Origin: Svornostia sp051306365 | Lineage (GTDB): Bacteria; Actinomycetota; Thermoleophilia; Solirubrobacterales; Solirubrobacteraceae | Assembly (NCBI GenBank): GCA_051306365.1 | Contig: JBPPNC010000158.1 | Span: 1-15,247 of the forward strand | Length of the DNA: 15,247 nt | Direction of reading: 5' to 3' | Shown here: piece by piece, positions 1 to 6,860 of the stretch | How positions within the stretch are numbered: the stretch's first letter is position 1 | How the letters are laid out: every line of letters starts with the position of its first letter | Translations under genes and position numbers: made by a program | The notes under the pieces: generated by a model | The model's input: only the letters and a program-made list of their open reading frames with translations | Database searches by the model: none | Told to the model about the DNA's origin: nothing

Positions 1-339
1 CCTCTCCGAGGCGACGCCGGTCGACGTGCCGACGACGACGCTCGACGAGACCCTCGGCGATGCCGGGCCCGTGCGGTTCCTGAAGATCGACGTCGAGGGC
101 GCCGAGCTCGCGATGATCCGGGGGGGCAAACCACGCTGAAGAGGTCTCGGCCCGTGGTCGCCTTCGAGCACGCGCGCGCGGCCGTCCTGAACGGGACCTC
201 CTCGTCCGAGCTGCACGCCGAGCTGACGTCCGCCGGGCTGCGGGTGTTCTCGTTCGACGCCCAGGGCCCCCTGGGCCGCCCGGAGTTCGAGCGGCTCGTG
301 ATGGACGAGCGGCACGAGAACTTCATCGCGCGGCCGTAG
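1..339 (+). pseudogene. FkbM-family methyltransferase, 3' part, interrupted by a frameshift
   Basis: Only the C-terminal part lies in the window. The first segment reads in the frame starting at base 2 and contains FLKIDVEGAELAMIRGG, the conserved post-core motif of FkbM SAM-dependent methyltransferases (compare WIDVQGHE in the complete FkbM gene at 10670-11647). That frame stops at 137-139. The natural continuation (LKRSRPVVAFEHARAAV...) is in another frame and runs to the stop at 337-339. The break coincides with a run of seven G at 120-126. Restoring one G gives IRGGQTTLKRSRPVVAFEH, a smooth FkbM sequence. The family typically O-methylates sugars or other small substrates. Either a real disabling mutation or a homopolymer sequencing error would explain this; I lean slightly to an error because the downstream frame shows no further decay. 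Confidence 0.72.
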
Positions 340-355
340 GGACGCGCGCGCCCGG

Positions 356-361
356 TACCGT
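356..361 (+). promoter_or_regulatory. -10-like element upstream of the methyltransferase gene
   Basis: TACCGT (TAnnnT class) ends 23 bases before the GTG at 385. A GAGG Shine-Dalgarno at 374-377 lies between them, so a short leader of about 17 bases is plausible. No -35 consensus is visible. This is a by-eye prediction. Confidence 0.3.
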
Positions 362-384
362 ACCGCTCCCCCTGAGGCCGTCCC

Positions 385-1263
385 GTGTCCGAGATCCTCA
401 CCCGCTACCGCCGCCACTACGCCATCCCGGAGAGCATCGAGCTCACCGAGGATGACCTGCGCCGGCACCTGATCGTCGAGCTCGAGGTCACGCGTGAGCT
501 CCTCGCCTCGTCGCCCGAAGAGCGCGCCGACGTCTTCGCCCGCGGGTACGCCCGCATCTACGAGGAGCTGTGGTGGTTCAACGTGGCCGAGGACGCGGCG
601 GGCGTCGCGGCGGTCGACATCCGGCCGTGGGTCGCGATGATCGGGCCGCCGTGCCGCGTCTACGAGGTCGGTTCGGGGCAGGGCGCGCTGGCGCGGGCGC
701 TGGCCGCCGCCGGGTACGACGTGACGGCGAGTGACATCAACGCCGAGCGCGGCGGCGACCGCGAGGCCGAGGACGGCGTCTTCTGGGCCGAGACCGACGG
801 CGTCAACCTCGACCGGTTCGCCGAGCCGGGCAGCTTTGACGCCGTCATCAGCGACCAGCTCGTCGAGCACCTGCATCCCGACGACCTCGTGCCGCACCTG
901 CGGGGCGCACATGCGCTCCTGCGGCCGGGCGGCGTCTACGCGTTCCGGACGCCGCACGGCCCCACCGGCCCGTACGACAGCGGCCGGGCGTTCGGCTTCG
1001 CCTCACCGCTCGCCACGCACCTGAAGGAGTACACGTTCGCCGAGCGTGTGGCGGCGCTGCGCGAGGCCGGGTACGCGCGGATCGTCGCCGAGCAGCCGCG
1101 GTGCGACGGCCCCCGGCCGAGCGCGCGGTATGCGGACTATCTCGTCCGGGCCGAACGCCAGCTGGGACGGCTGCCGCTCGGTGTCCGCCGTCAGGTGTCC
1201 AACCGCGTGCTGCGCGATGGGCTGCTGTTCCGGCGCAACGCCATCCTCGCGGGCGTGAAGTAG
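385..1263 (+). CDS. Class I SAM-dependent methyltransferase
   Basis: 292 residues, starting at GTG 385 with a GAGG Shine-Dalgarno seven bases upstream. Motif I is visible as YEVGSGQG at about residues 93-100, and the acidic ribose-binding residue is D117 in VTASDIN. A motif of the methyltransferase type SFDAVISDQLVEHLHPDDL follows, then LLRPGGVYAFRTPHG, the typical post-III strand of Methyltransf_11/23 proteins. The roughly 90-residue N-terminal helical part is not recognised. It sits in a glycan biosynthesis neighbourhood next to another methyltransferase (1-339), so a sugar or lipid-linked intermediate is a reasonable substrate, but the substrate cannot be read from the sequence. The family call is firm and the role is inferred. 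Confidence 0.85.
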   Translation: MSEILTRYRRHYAIPESIELTEDDLRRHLIVELEVTRELLASSPEERADVFARGYARIYEELWWFNVAEDAAGVAAVDIRPWVAMIGPPCRVYEVGSGQGALARALAAAGYDVTASDINAERGGDREAEDGVFWAETDGVNLDRFAEPGSFDAVISDQLVEHLHPDDLVPHLRGAHALLRPGGVYAFRTPHGPTGPYDSGRAFGFASPLATHLKEYTFAERVAALREAGYARIVAEQPRCDGPRPSARYADYLVRAERQLGRLPLGVRRQVSNRVLRDGLLFRRNAILAGVK

Positions 1264-1286
1264 GCGGGGCCGCGGCCGGTCTTGGG

Positions 1287-1292
1287 TAGCCT
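1287..1292 (+). promoter_or_regulatory. -10-like element, leaderless start
   Basis: TAGCCT ends exactly seven bases before GTG 1300, so the predicted first transcribed base is at or next to the start codon. No Shine-Dalgarno is seen. A 10-bp palindrome (GGCCGCGGCC, 1268-1277) lies just upstream. The element argues against the longer reading frame from TTG 1282, which would place the promoter inside the gene. Confidence 0.4.
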
Positions 1293-1299
1293 GGGTGCG

Positions 1300-2343
1300 G
1301 TGAAGACGCTGCTGCGCAGATCCGAGCGCCCGGGCGCGATCGTGGAGCCCGCCGCTGAGCCCGCGCTCGACGGGCAACCGCCGGTCGAGGCGACCCCGCC
1401 CCAGGCTGCGCCGAGCGCCGAGGCGCCGGCGGCCACCTGCCGGTCCTGCGGCGCCGCGATGGTCGCCGGCCAGGACTGGTGCCTGGAGTGCGGCACCGCC
1501 GCCCCCGGCCGCCTGGCGCAGCGTCCCGGCTGGCGCCTGGGCGCGATCGTCCTGGTGCTCACGCTGCTGCTCGTCGGCGGCGCGTCGGTCGCGGGCTACG
1601 CGGCCGTCACCGGTGACGCCGAGCGTGAGACGGCCGCGCAGAACCCCGCCCCGGGTACGCCGGTGCCGTCGCAGGTCCCGCAGCCGCCCGCGCCCGACCG
1701 GCCGACGAGCCAGCCACCGGAGCCCGAGCCCGTCGAGCCGGTCGAGCCCGCGCCGCCGATCGACACTCAGCCCGACCTGTCCACGCCGGACCCGCCGGTC
1801 GCGGACAGCCCGACGATGGACCCGGTCACGCCGCTGCCCGACACCACGACGGACACCACCGACGACACGACCGGCGGCACCGGCGCCGGCGCCGGGGAGT
1901 TCACGGCGCTCGACGTCAAGGCCGACGAGCTCGAGATCTTCAACCCGTACGAGCGCGCCGGCGCGGAGTTCGGCGATCCCGAGGACGCGCTGAACACGAA
2001 GACCCCGTTCTTCGACGTCACCGTGCCCGCCGACGGCGAGCCGATCGGCGCCGGCCTGAAGATCGACCTGGGCACGGTGCGGACGGTGCGCGAGATCACG
2101 TTCCGCACGACGACGACGGGCATGGGCCTGCAGGTCTACGGCGTGAAGACCGGGGACCCGTCGGGCCTGAAGGCCGGCTGGCGCCTGATCAGCGAGCCCG
2201 AGCTGCCGTCTGGCGAACGTGACGTGACGATCACCCTCGACGCCGGGGGCGAAGAGCTGCGGCGGATCGTGCTGTGGTTCACCACGCCGGGGAACGCCGA
2301 GGATCCCCGCGCGTCGGTCGGCCGCCTGAAGGTGCTCGGGTAG
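1300..2343 (+). CDS. Zinc-ribbon, single-pass membrane protein with extracytoplasmic discoidin-like domain
   Basis: 347 residues from GTG 1300. The order of parts is: a short basic N-terminus; a Pro/Ala-rich stretch; a zinc ribbon with CRSCG (47-51) and CLECG (61-65); a hydrophobic helix at about 80-103; a Pro/Glu/Thr-rich linker to about residue 200; then a beta-rich C-terminal domain. That domain has the pattern NPYERAGAEFGDPEDALNT..., GAGLKIDLGTVRTVREITF and LRRIVLWFT. It resembles the galactose-binding/discoidin-like domain found at the C-terminus of actinobacterial MviN-like proteins and some kinases. The zinc ribbon would be cytoplasmic and the sandwich domain outside, possibly binding glycan. 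Function is unknown. The TTG at 1282 is an alternative start, disfavoured because a -10-like hexamer lies between it and 1300. Confidence 0.75.
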   Translation: MKTLLRRSERPGAIVEPAAEPALDGQPPVEATPPQAAPSAEAPAATCRSCGAAMVAGQDWCLECGTAAPGRLAQRPGWRLGAIVLVLTLLLVGGASVAGYAAVTGDAERETAAQNPAPGTPVPSQVPQPPAPDRPTSQPPEPEPVEPVEPAPPIDTQPDLSTPDPPVADSPTMDPVTPLPDTTTDTTDDTTGGTGAGAGEFTALDVKADELEIFNPYERAGAEFGDPEDALNTKTPFFDVTVPADGEPIGAGLKIDLGTVRTVREITFRTTTTGMGLQVYGVKTGDPSGLKAGWRLISEPELPSGERDVTITLDAGGEELRRIVLWFTTPGNAEDPRASVGRLKVLG

Positions 2344-2395
2344 GGATCACGTAGGGACCGCGGCAACGCGCCTTTCCCCGGCCCGTGCCCCTCGG

Positions 2396-2401
2396 TACAC
2401 T
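2396..2401 (+). promoter_or_regulatory. -10-like element upstream of the SGNH-like gene
   Basis: TACACT is preceded by GG and followed by a 28-base stretch before GTG 2430 that carries purine-rich CGAGGGA and GGGGGA. It falls inside the longest possible reading frame (from GTG 2385), which supports the shorter start. No -35 is evident. Confidence 0.35.
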
Positions 2402-2429
2402 TCGCCGCAACGAGGGACTGGGGGACAGG

Positions 2430-3332
2430 GTGAAGGTGGACGCTCGGCGGGGGCCGCAGCTGGCCAAGCAGCTCTTCAAGAAGTACGTGTCGCCGTGGCT
2501 GTGGGTGCGCGACCGTGACCGCTGGATGTTCTGGTCGATGCCCGCCCCGGATCGCGATGCCGGCCCGACGATCGACATCCTGCGCATCGGAACATGCGAG
2601 GACCGCGCGATGCCGGACAACCACCAGGCCAACGGCCCGCTCGGGTTCCCGCGCTTCATGCTCGAGGATCTCGCGAGCCAGGGCATCGAGGCCGGCTACC
2701 AGAACATGTGGGTCTGGATGTTCGAGGAGCTGCCGCAGACCGAGCGCGAGCTGCTCAAGCGGCGCCGCAAGAACCGAGGCGCGCCGGACTTCGTCTTCAT
2801 CCAGATCGGGCCGATCTACACCGGCCGCCATTACCTCGGCGGCCACACGCGGATCATCGGGCTGCGCGAGAACATGGGCAAGCGCATCGGGTTCGGGATC
2901 TACGTCCTGTGGCGGTTCATCGCCAAGGCGCAGCGCATCGCGGCCTTCAAGACCATCGACTACGCCGGCCCCGAGGCGCTCGACACGTTCCTCGAGGTGG
3001 CGCTGAAGACGTGGCCGGACACCGTGTTCGCGCTGTACGAGCCGACGTCTCCGATCCTCGAGGGCCCGCTGAACCGGCGCAAGCTCGACGAGATCACCAA
3101 CGAGCTGCACGCCGCGGCGGCCCGCCATGGCGACCGCGTGCACGTCATGCCGCGGCCCGAGCTCGGCCTGGACTGGCGCTTTCGCATCTCCAACAGCCTG
3201 AACACGAACGAGGCGGGCGCCCGCATCGTCGGCCGCCACTTCGCCGACTACATCGTCGAGCAGGGCCTCGTGCGTCAGCCGCAGCGTGCCGCGGATTCCG
3301 GCGCCTCCGAGCAGCTCACCTCCGCGGTCTGA
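2430..3332 (+). CDS. SGNH-like protein with apparently substituted catalytic residues
   Basis: 300 residues from GTG 2430; GTG 2385 and GTG 2436 are alternatives. By eye the chain follows the SGNH/GDSL fold. Strand-plus-turn IDILRIGTCED (48-58) sits where block I GDS is expected. PDFVFIQIGPIY (119-130) sits where block III GxND is expected. NSLNTNEAGARIVGRHFADYI (255-275) sits where block V DxxH lies. In each block the catalytic or oxyanion residues are changed: GDS to GTC, the Asn of GxND to Ile, and DxxH to NxxN. It may therefore be a non-catalytic binding protein, a Cys-based enzyme, or my alignment may be wrong. There is no signal peptide, so it is predicted cytoplasmic. It ends five bases before the reductase gene, implying an operon with the ACP cassette. 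Confidence 0.55.
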   Translation: MKVDARRGPQLAKQLFKKYVSPWLWVRDRDRWMFWSMPAPDRDAGPTIDILRIGTCEDRAMPDNHQANGPLGFPRFMLEDLASQGIEAGYQNMWVWMFEELPQTERELLKRRRKNRGAPDFVFIQIGPIYTGRHYLGGHTRIIGLRENMGKRIGFGIYVLWRFIAKAQRIAAFKTIDYAGPEALDTFLEVALKTWPDTVFALYEPTSPILEGPLNRRKLDEITNELHAAAARHGDRVHVMPRPELGLDWRFRISNSLNTNEAGARIVGRHFADYIVEQGLVRQPQRAADSGASEQLTSAV

Positions 3333-3337
3333 CCGGG

Positions 3338-4141
3338 ATGGCCGGCACGCAGCATCCCCAGGAGGACGGGTGCGCGCTCGTGACCGGCGCCGGCCGCGGG
3401 ATCGGCGCCGCGTGCGCGCGGGGCCTGGCCGCCGACGGCTGGCGCGTCGTCGTGCACTACCACAGCAACGCCGCCGGAGCCGAGGAGGTCGCTGCGCAGA
3501 TCCGCGCGGCGGGCGGCAAGGCCATCACGGCGGGCGGCGACCTGACGCAGCAGGACGCGGTCGTCCGCGTCTTCGAGGCCGCCGAGGAGGCGTTCGGCTC
3601 GGTGCTCGTGCTGGTCAACAACGCGGGTACGACCGCCCTGCGGACCCTGGGCGCCATGAAGGACGAGCACTGGGAACCGGTGCTCGACGTCAATCTCACC
3701 GCGCCGTTTCGCACGATTCGCCGTGCCGTACCGCGGATGCTGCGGGCCCGCTGGGGGCGCATCGTCAACATCGGCTCCCTGTCCTCCGACATCCCGGTGG
3801 CCGGCCAGTCGAGCTACACCGCGTCCAAGGGCGGGCTCGAAGCGCTCGGCCGCGCCGTCACTGCGGAAGTGGCACGCCGGGGCGTCACCGTGAACACCGT
3901 CATGCCCGGACTCGTCGAAGCGGACTACCACCCCGAGCAGTTCCAGCAGATCATCGCGGCCGCACCGAAGATCGTGCCGGCCAGGCGGGCGGGGACGCCC
4001 GAGGACGTCGCCGCGTGCGTGAGGTTCCTGTCGTCGGCGGGCGCCGCCTACGTCAACGGCATCGTGCTGACCGTGGACGGGGGGCTGAGCGCGTCGCCCA
4101 TCCCGATTGCGATGCTGTCCGCCGTACCGTCTGAATCCTGA
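3338..4141 (+). CDS. Short-chain dehydrogenase/reductase, FabG-like 3-oxoacyl-ACP reductase
   Basis: 267 residues from ATG 3338, five bases after the preceding stop. It is a classical SDR: cofactor loop TGAGRGIG (16-23), NNAG (94-97), and catalytic tetrad N119, S147, Y160, K164 (YTASK). The C-terminus has the family-typical GIVLTVDGG. The cofactor is probably NADPH, as for FabG, but no discriminating residue was tested. The ACP and malonyltransferase genes immediately downstream make an acyl-ACP substrate likely, which raises the FabG reading above a generic SDR. A sugar or alcohol dehydrogenase remains possible because this family is broad. The protein has a roughly 15-residue tail after VDGG that is longer than in typical FabG. 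Confidence 0.85.
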   Translation: MAGTQHPQEDGCALVTGAGRGIGAACARGLAADGWRVVVHYHSNAAGAEEVAAQIRAAGGKAITAGGDLTQQDAVVRVFEAAEEAFGSVLVLVNNAGTTALRTLGAMKDEHWEPVLDVNLTAPFRTIRRAVPRMLRARWGRIVNIGSLSSDIPVAGQSSYTASKGGLEALGRAVTAEVARRGVTVNTVMPGLVEADYHPEQFQQIIAAAPKIVPARRAGTPEDVAACVRFLSSAGAAYVNGIVLTVDGGLSASPIPIAMLSAVPSES

Positions 4142-4157
4142 CCCGCAGAGGAGACCC

Positions 4158-4409
4158 GTGGCGCACACGAAGGCTGAGATCAAGGCGAAGATCTACGACG
4201 CGCTGGAGAACTTCGGCGCCGATCCCGACGCCATCACCGAGGAGGCGACGCTCGAGGAGATCGACATCGACTCCCTCGACCTCGTCGAGCTCGCACAGAT
4301 CCTCGACGAGGAGATGGGCATCCAGATCGAGCAGGGTGACCTCGGCGAGATCCGCACGGTCGGCGACGCGCTGAACGGCGTCTACGCCAAGGCGGGTGCG
4401 ACGGAGTGA
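4158..4409 (+). CDS. Acyl carrier protein
   Basis: 83 residues from GTG 4158, with a strong Shine-Dalgarno GAGGAG at 4148-4153. It is highly acidic and has the size and four-helix pattern of ACPs. The phosphopantetheine attachment motif is IDSLDLVEL, with Ser39 as the predicted modified serine. The core (ATLEEIDIDSLDLVELAQIL) is of the FAS II/type II PKS kind. It lies 16 bases after the reductase stop and 45 bases before the malonyltransferase, so it is probably co-transcribed with both. I cannot tell a housekeeping ACP from a dedicated one. The absence of an adjacent ketosynthase gene makes a dedicated role possible. Confidence 0.93.
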   Translation: MAHTKAEIKAKIYDALENFGADPDAITEEATLEEIDIDSLDLVELAQILDEEMGIQIEQGDLGEIRTVGDALNGVYAKAGATE

Positions 4410-4444
4410 GTGGAATGTCTCGCCTGGCGGCTCGCCATTCCATT
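4409..4444 (+). promoter_or_regulatory. Stem-loop between ACP and malonyltransferase genes
   Basis: TGGAATG (4411-4417) is perfectly complementary to CATTCCA (4436-4442), extended by one G-U and one A-T pair to 4409/4444. The loop is 18 bases. The 3' arm abuts GGGG at 4445-4448, the probable ribosome-binding site six bases before ATG 4455. There is no T tract, so this is not a standard terminator. An effect on fabD translation or mRNA processing is inferred. Confidence 0.45.
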
Positions 4445-4454
4445 GGGGTCGACC

Positions 4455-5366
4455 ATGCCTGACGTCACGCATGTCGTCCTGTTCCCCGGTCAGGGGAGCG
4501 AGATCAGCGAGATGGGCGCGCGGGTGGACGAGTACGTGCCGGAGCTCGGCGCACTCGCCCGTGAGACCGTCGCCCCGGACCTGTTCGAGCGCCGGGACAC
4601 CCTCGGGCTGTTCCAGCCCGCGCTGTTCTGCGCGACGATGGCCGGCTGGGAGCGGATCAAGCGCCTGGAGGCGGCGGGCAAGCTCGACCTGGGCGATCCC
4701 GTCGAGCGCGCATTCTGCGGGCATTCGCTGGGGGAGTTCGGTGCGATGGCGGCCTCCGGCGCGCTGACGATGGAGGACGCGCTGGCGCTCGTGAAGGTCC
4801 GCGGGGAGCTGCTGGAGGAGGTCCGCCGGATCGACGCGAAGGGCGCGATGATGGCGATGATCGGCCCCGGCGTGCAGGACTTCGTCGAGGGCGCCTCCGG
4901 CCAGGGCGTGATGATGGCCAACGACAACTCGCCCGTGCAGGTCGTGGTCGCCGGCAGCCAGGAGGCGATGGACTGGTGCTACACGGCGGGCAAGGAGGCG
5001 GGGTTCCGCGTCGTCAAGCTGCCGATGAACGGCGGGGCGGGCCATACGCCGCGGATCGGGCCGATCGTGCCGCGGTTCCGGGAGGCGCTCTCCAAGGCGA
5101 CCTTTCACGAACCGGCCGGTCAGATCTGGTCGGCCGCCGACGCGGCGCCGTTCACCGACCCGGCCGAGGAGCTCGCGACGGCGGTCATGCGCAACGTGCG
5201 CTGGCGTGAACTGGTGCTCAACCTCCACGCGGCGGGCGCGTGGAAGTTCGTCGAGTCCGGCCCCGGGCATGTGCTGGCGGGCCTGGTGCGCAAGACGCTG
5301 GGGACCGACGGGATCGAGGCGCACGCGATCCACGACCTGGAGGACGAGGCCGCGGCGGCGTCCTAG
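4455..5366 (+). CDS. fabD: ACP S-malonyltransferase
   Basis: 303 residues from ATG 4455. It transfers malonyl from malonyl-CoA to holo-ACP. Family landmarks are all present: FPGQGSE (10-16; Q13 in the oxyanion-loop position), nucleophile elbow GHSLGEF with Ser91, carboxylate-binding Arg116 in VKVRGEL, NDNSPVQVVVAG (156-167), and a catalytic-type His197 in MNGGAGHTPRI, equivalent in spacing to the FabD His near residue 200. Length matches the family. A GTG at 4410 would add 15 residues. I reject it because the conserved N-terminal strand begins only a few residues after M1 here and the intervening DNA forms a stem-loop. It is the last gene of the plus-strand block and faces a minus-strand gene. 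Confidence 0.93.
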   Translation: MPDVTHVVLFPGQGSEISEMGARVDEYVPELGALARETVAPDLFERRDTLGLFQPALFCATMAGWERIKRLEAAGKLDLGDPVERAFCGHSLGEFGAMAASGALTMEDALALVKVRGELLEEVRRIDAKGAMMAMIGPGVQDFVEGASGQGVMMANDNSPVQVVVAGSQEAMDWCYTAGKEAGFRVVKLPMNGGAGHTPRIGPIVPRFREALSKATFHEPAGQIWSAADAAPFTDPAEELATAVMRNVRWRELVLNLHAAGAWKFVESGPGHVLAGLVRKTLGTDGIEAHAIHDLEDEAAAAS

Positions 5367-5545
5367 AAGGGTGCGACCGCCGGCATCAGCGCGGTACCGT
5401 CGCGTTCCGCCCGCTCCACGGGTTCTTCGCTGAACCCACGCGCGAAGATCACCCGCTCGGCCGGCGGCCGACCGCGATCGCGGATGCCGACGATGTCGAT
5501 CTCGGGGCTCCCGGCCCGGTGCCACCAGCTTCCGCTGAGGCGTGT
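5363..5545 (-). pseudogene. Remnant of a DUF234-type ATPase C-terminus
   Basis: Reading the minus strand directly after the stop of the gene at 5546-6820, in the same frame, gives 60 codons to a stop at 5365-5363. The peptide contains LSGSWWHRAGSPEIDIVGIR and then ERVIFARG. This matches, from memory, the DUF234 domain at the C-terminus of AAA ATPases (PF01637/PF03008 type), where a GxWW...EIDxVG...G...KW pattern is usual. There is no start codon before position 5452 (GTG) and no ATPase domain, so it looks like debris left by recombination at the junction of two oppositely oriented blocks. Chance resemblance in GC-rich DNA is the alternative, though the motif run is long. Confidence 0.5.
5420..5437. 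terminator. Possible bidirectional hairpin between convergent genes
   Basis: GGGTTC (5420-5425) and GAACCC (5432-5437) form a six-base-pair stem with the six-base loop TTCGCT. It lies about 54 bases past the fabD stop, between convergent genes where termination is expected. There is no T tract on either strand, so the terminator call is weak. Confidence 0.25.
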
Positions 5546-6820
5546 TCAGCGCAGGTGCGCGCCCGCCGCGCGGGCGTGCATCAGGGTCTCCTCGATCTGG
5601 CGCTTGGCACCCGCGGGGTCCAGCGGGGCCGGTACGCGGCCGGCCTGGTAGTCGCCGAAGCGCTCGATGGCCTTCTCGATGGCGCGCTCGAGGAGCGGCG
5701 TGACCGTCTCCGGCGCGTGCTGGCGCAGCACGTGCTGCTGGCCCTGCGCGGCGATCTGCCGCGTCGACGCGGGGTCCTCGGCGAACCTGCGCAGGGCGAT
5801 CGCCAGACGGCTGGGCGTGTCGGCTATGAGGCCCTCCATCCCGGGGTGGACGTCGATGCCCTCGAACGCCTGCGGGGTGCCGACGACGGCCAGGCCCGCC
5901 GCCATCAGCGCGAGCGTGGCCGCGCCGTCGCCGCCGGCGCGCCAGAGCGGGCGGATGGCGATGGTGCAGCGCGTGGTCAGTTCCTCGAGCCCGCCGTCGG
6001 GGTGGACCGCCTCCGCGCCAGGCAGCGCGCCGGCAGCCGCGAGCTCGGCGGGCTGCGCGGCGTCGGCGAGCAGCAGGCGCGCGGTGCCGTCGCCGACCAG
6101 TGGCCACAGCTCGCCGGCGAGGCGGGCGAGGCCCGCGCGCTCGCCGGGGTCGCGCGTGTCGCCGTACCAGCCGACCGTGAAGGTGTTCGCGGGCGCGGCG
6201 TCGGCCGCGGCGAACGGCGGGTGGGCGACCGGGGTCGGCACGATGATCGGGCGCCGGTAGTACAGGCGATCCATGCGGGCGCGGGTCTGCTCTGACGGCG
6301 CGATGGCGCCGAACCCGCGGGCCAGGATGCGCCGCTCCCACGAGCGGTGCGGCTGGATCGTCCAGCGGGCGGCGCTGGAGCGGGCCCAGTCACCGTCGTC
6401 GGTCACGCCGCGGAGGTGGACGTGGTCCATGACGGTCGGCACGTGGCCGGAGACCGCCGACGCGGCGCCGTGCCCGGCGTCGTCGAAGCTGATGACCGCG
6501 TCCGCCGCGGGGGCGAACGCGCGGGCCGACCGCGCCAGCGGCGTGGCGTGCTCGGCGGCCAGGCGCAGCGGCAGCGCCCAGCGCAGGGCGTCGGTCCCGG
6601 GCGCGATCCTGTCCGCCCCGGCAGCCGGGGTGACGGGCCCGCCGATGGCCGCGGCGGCGGTGTCGGCGAGCGTGCGGCGCTCGCCCTCGAGCGGCTCGCC
6701 GACGACGAGCTGGACCTCGTGACCCGCGTCGGCGAGGAGGCGCAGAAGCGCGAGCGCGCGGGGCGGCCCCGACGGCGTCGTTGCATCCGGTAGCGTGCCG
6801 ATGAGACCAAGGACCCTCAT
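5546..6820 (-). CDS. GT4-like glycosyltransferase (GT-B fold)
   Basis: 424 residues. The start is taken at ATG 6820 because the typical first strand MRVLGLIGTLPD begins there and a TATGAT element lies ten bases upstream. The ten upstream codons (from ATG 6850) are not GT-like. The N-terminal half has a nucleotide-fold pattern (ALALLRLLADAGHEVQLVVG). The C-terminal half carries the GT4 donor-site region: IAIRPLWRAGGDGAATLALM, AGLAVVGTPQAFEGID and GLIADTPSRLAIAL. It would transfer a sugar from an activated nucleotide donor to a lipid-linked glycan on the cytoplasmic side; donor and acceptor are unknown. It resembles the product of 12525-13724 over its whole length. The usual E-x7-E motif is not clear: only the Glu in AFEGI is seen. 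Confidence 0.75.
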   Translation of the reverse strand: MRVLGLIGTLPDATTPSGPPRALALLRLLADAGHEVQLVVGEPLEGERRTLADTAAAAIGGPVTPAAGADRIAPGTDALRWALPLRLAAEHATPLARSARAFAPAADAVISFDDAGHGAASAVSGHVPTVMDHVHLRGVTDDGDWARSSAARWTIQPHRSWERRILARGFGAIAPSEQTRARMDRLYYRRPIIVPTPVAHPPFAAADAAPANTFTVGWYGDTRDPGERAGLARLAGELWPLVGDGTARLLLADAAQPAELAAAGALPGAEAVHPDGGLEELTTRCTIAIRPLWRAGGDGAATLALMAAGLAVVGTPQAFEGIDVHPGMEGLIADTPSRLAIALRRFAEDPASTRQIAAQGQQHVLRQHAPETVTPLLERAIEKAIERFGDYQAGRVPAPLDPAGAKRQIEETLMHARAAGAHLR

Positions 6821-6830
6821 CCCGCGCGAG

Positions 6831-6836
6831 ATCATA
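6831..6836 (-). promoter_or_regulatory. -10 element (TATGAT) for the minus-strand glycosyltransferase
   Basis: On the minus strand TATGAT, one base from consensus, ends ten bases before ATG 6820. The predicted leader is only about 3-4 bases, so translation is probably leaderless. No -35 match is seen. Confidence 0.45.
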
Positions 6837-6860
6837 CGCCGATGCGCCACGAGGCGGGGT

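Noticed and set aside
4125..4130. TACCGT as an internal promoter for the ACP gene
   Set aside because: It lies in the last codons of the reductase, 27 bases before the start. TTGCGA upstream is only 12 bases away, too close for a -35, and the strong Shine-Dalgarno and short gap fit operon translation.
5136..5153. About 18 bases shared with a segment near 6460
   Set aside because: Both encode Ala/Asp-rich stretches in common GC-rich codons (CCGCCGACGCGGCGCCGT) and neither flank is similar, so it is chance and not a repeat element.
5472..5483. 12-base palindrome CCGCGATCGCGG
   Set aside because: It is a perfect palindrome, but GCGATCGC-like sites are common in GC-rich genomes and it has no T tract or partner gene, so no function is claimed.
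4053..6341. Very long minus-strand open frame opposite the ACP and fabD genes
   Set aside because: It is rich in Arg, Ala, Pro and Gly with no recognisable domain, and it runs antisense to well-supported genes. Long shadow frames are expected in DNA of this GC content.
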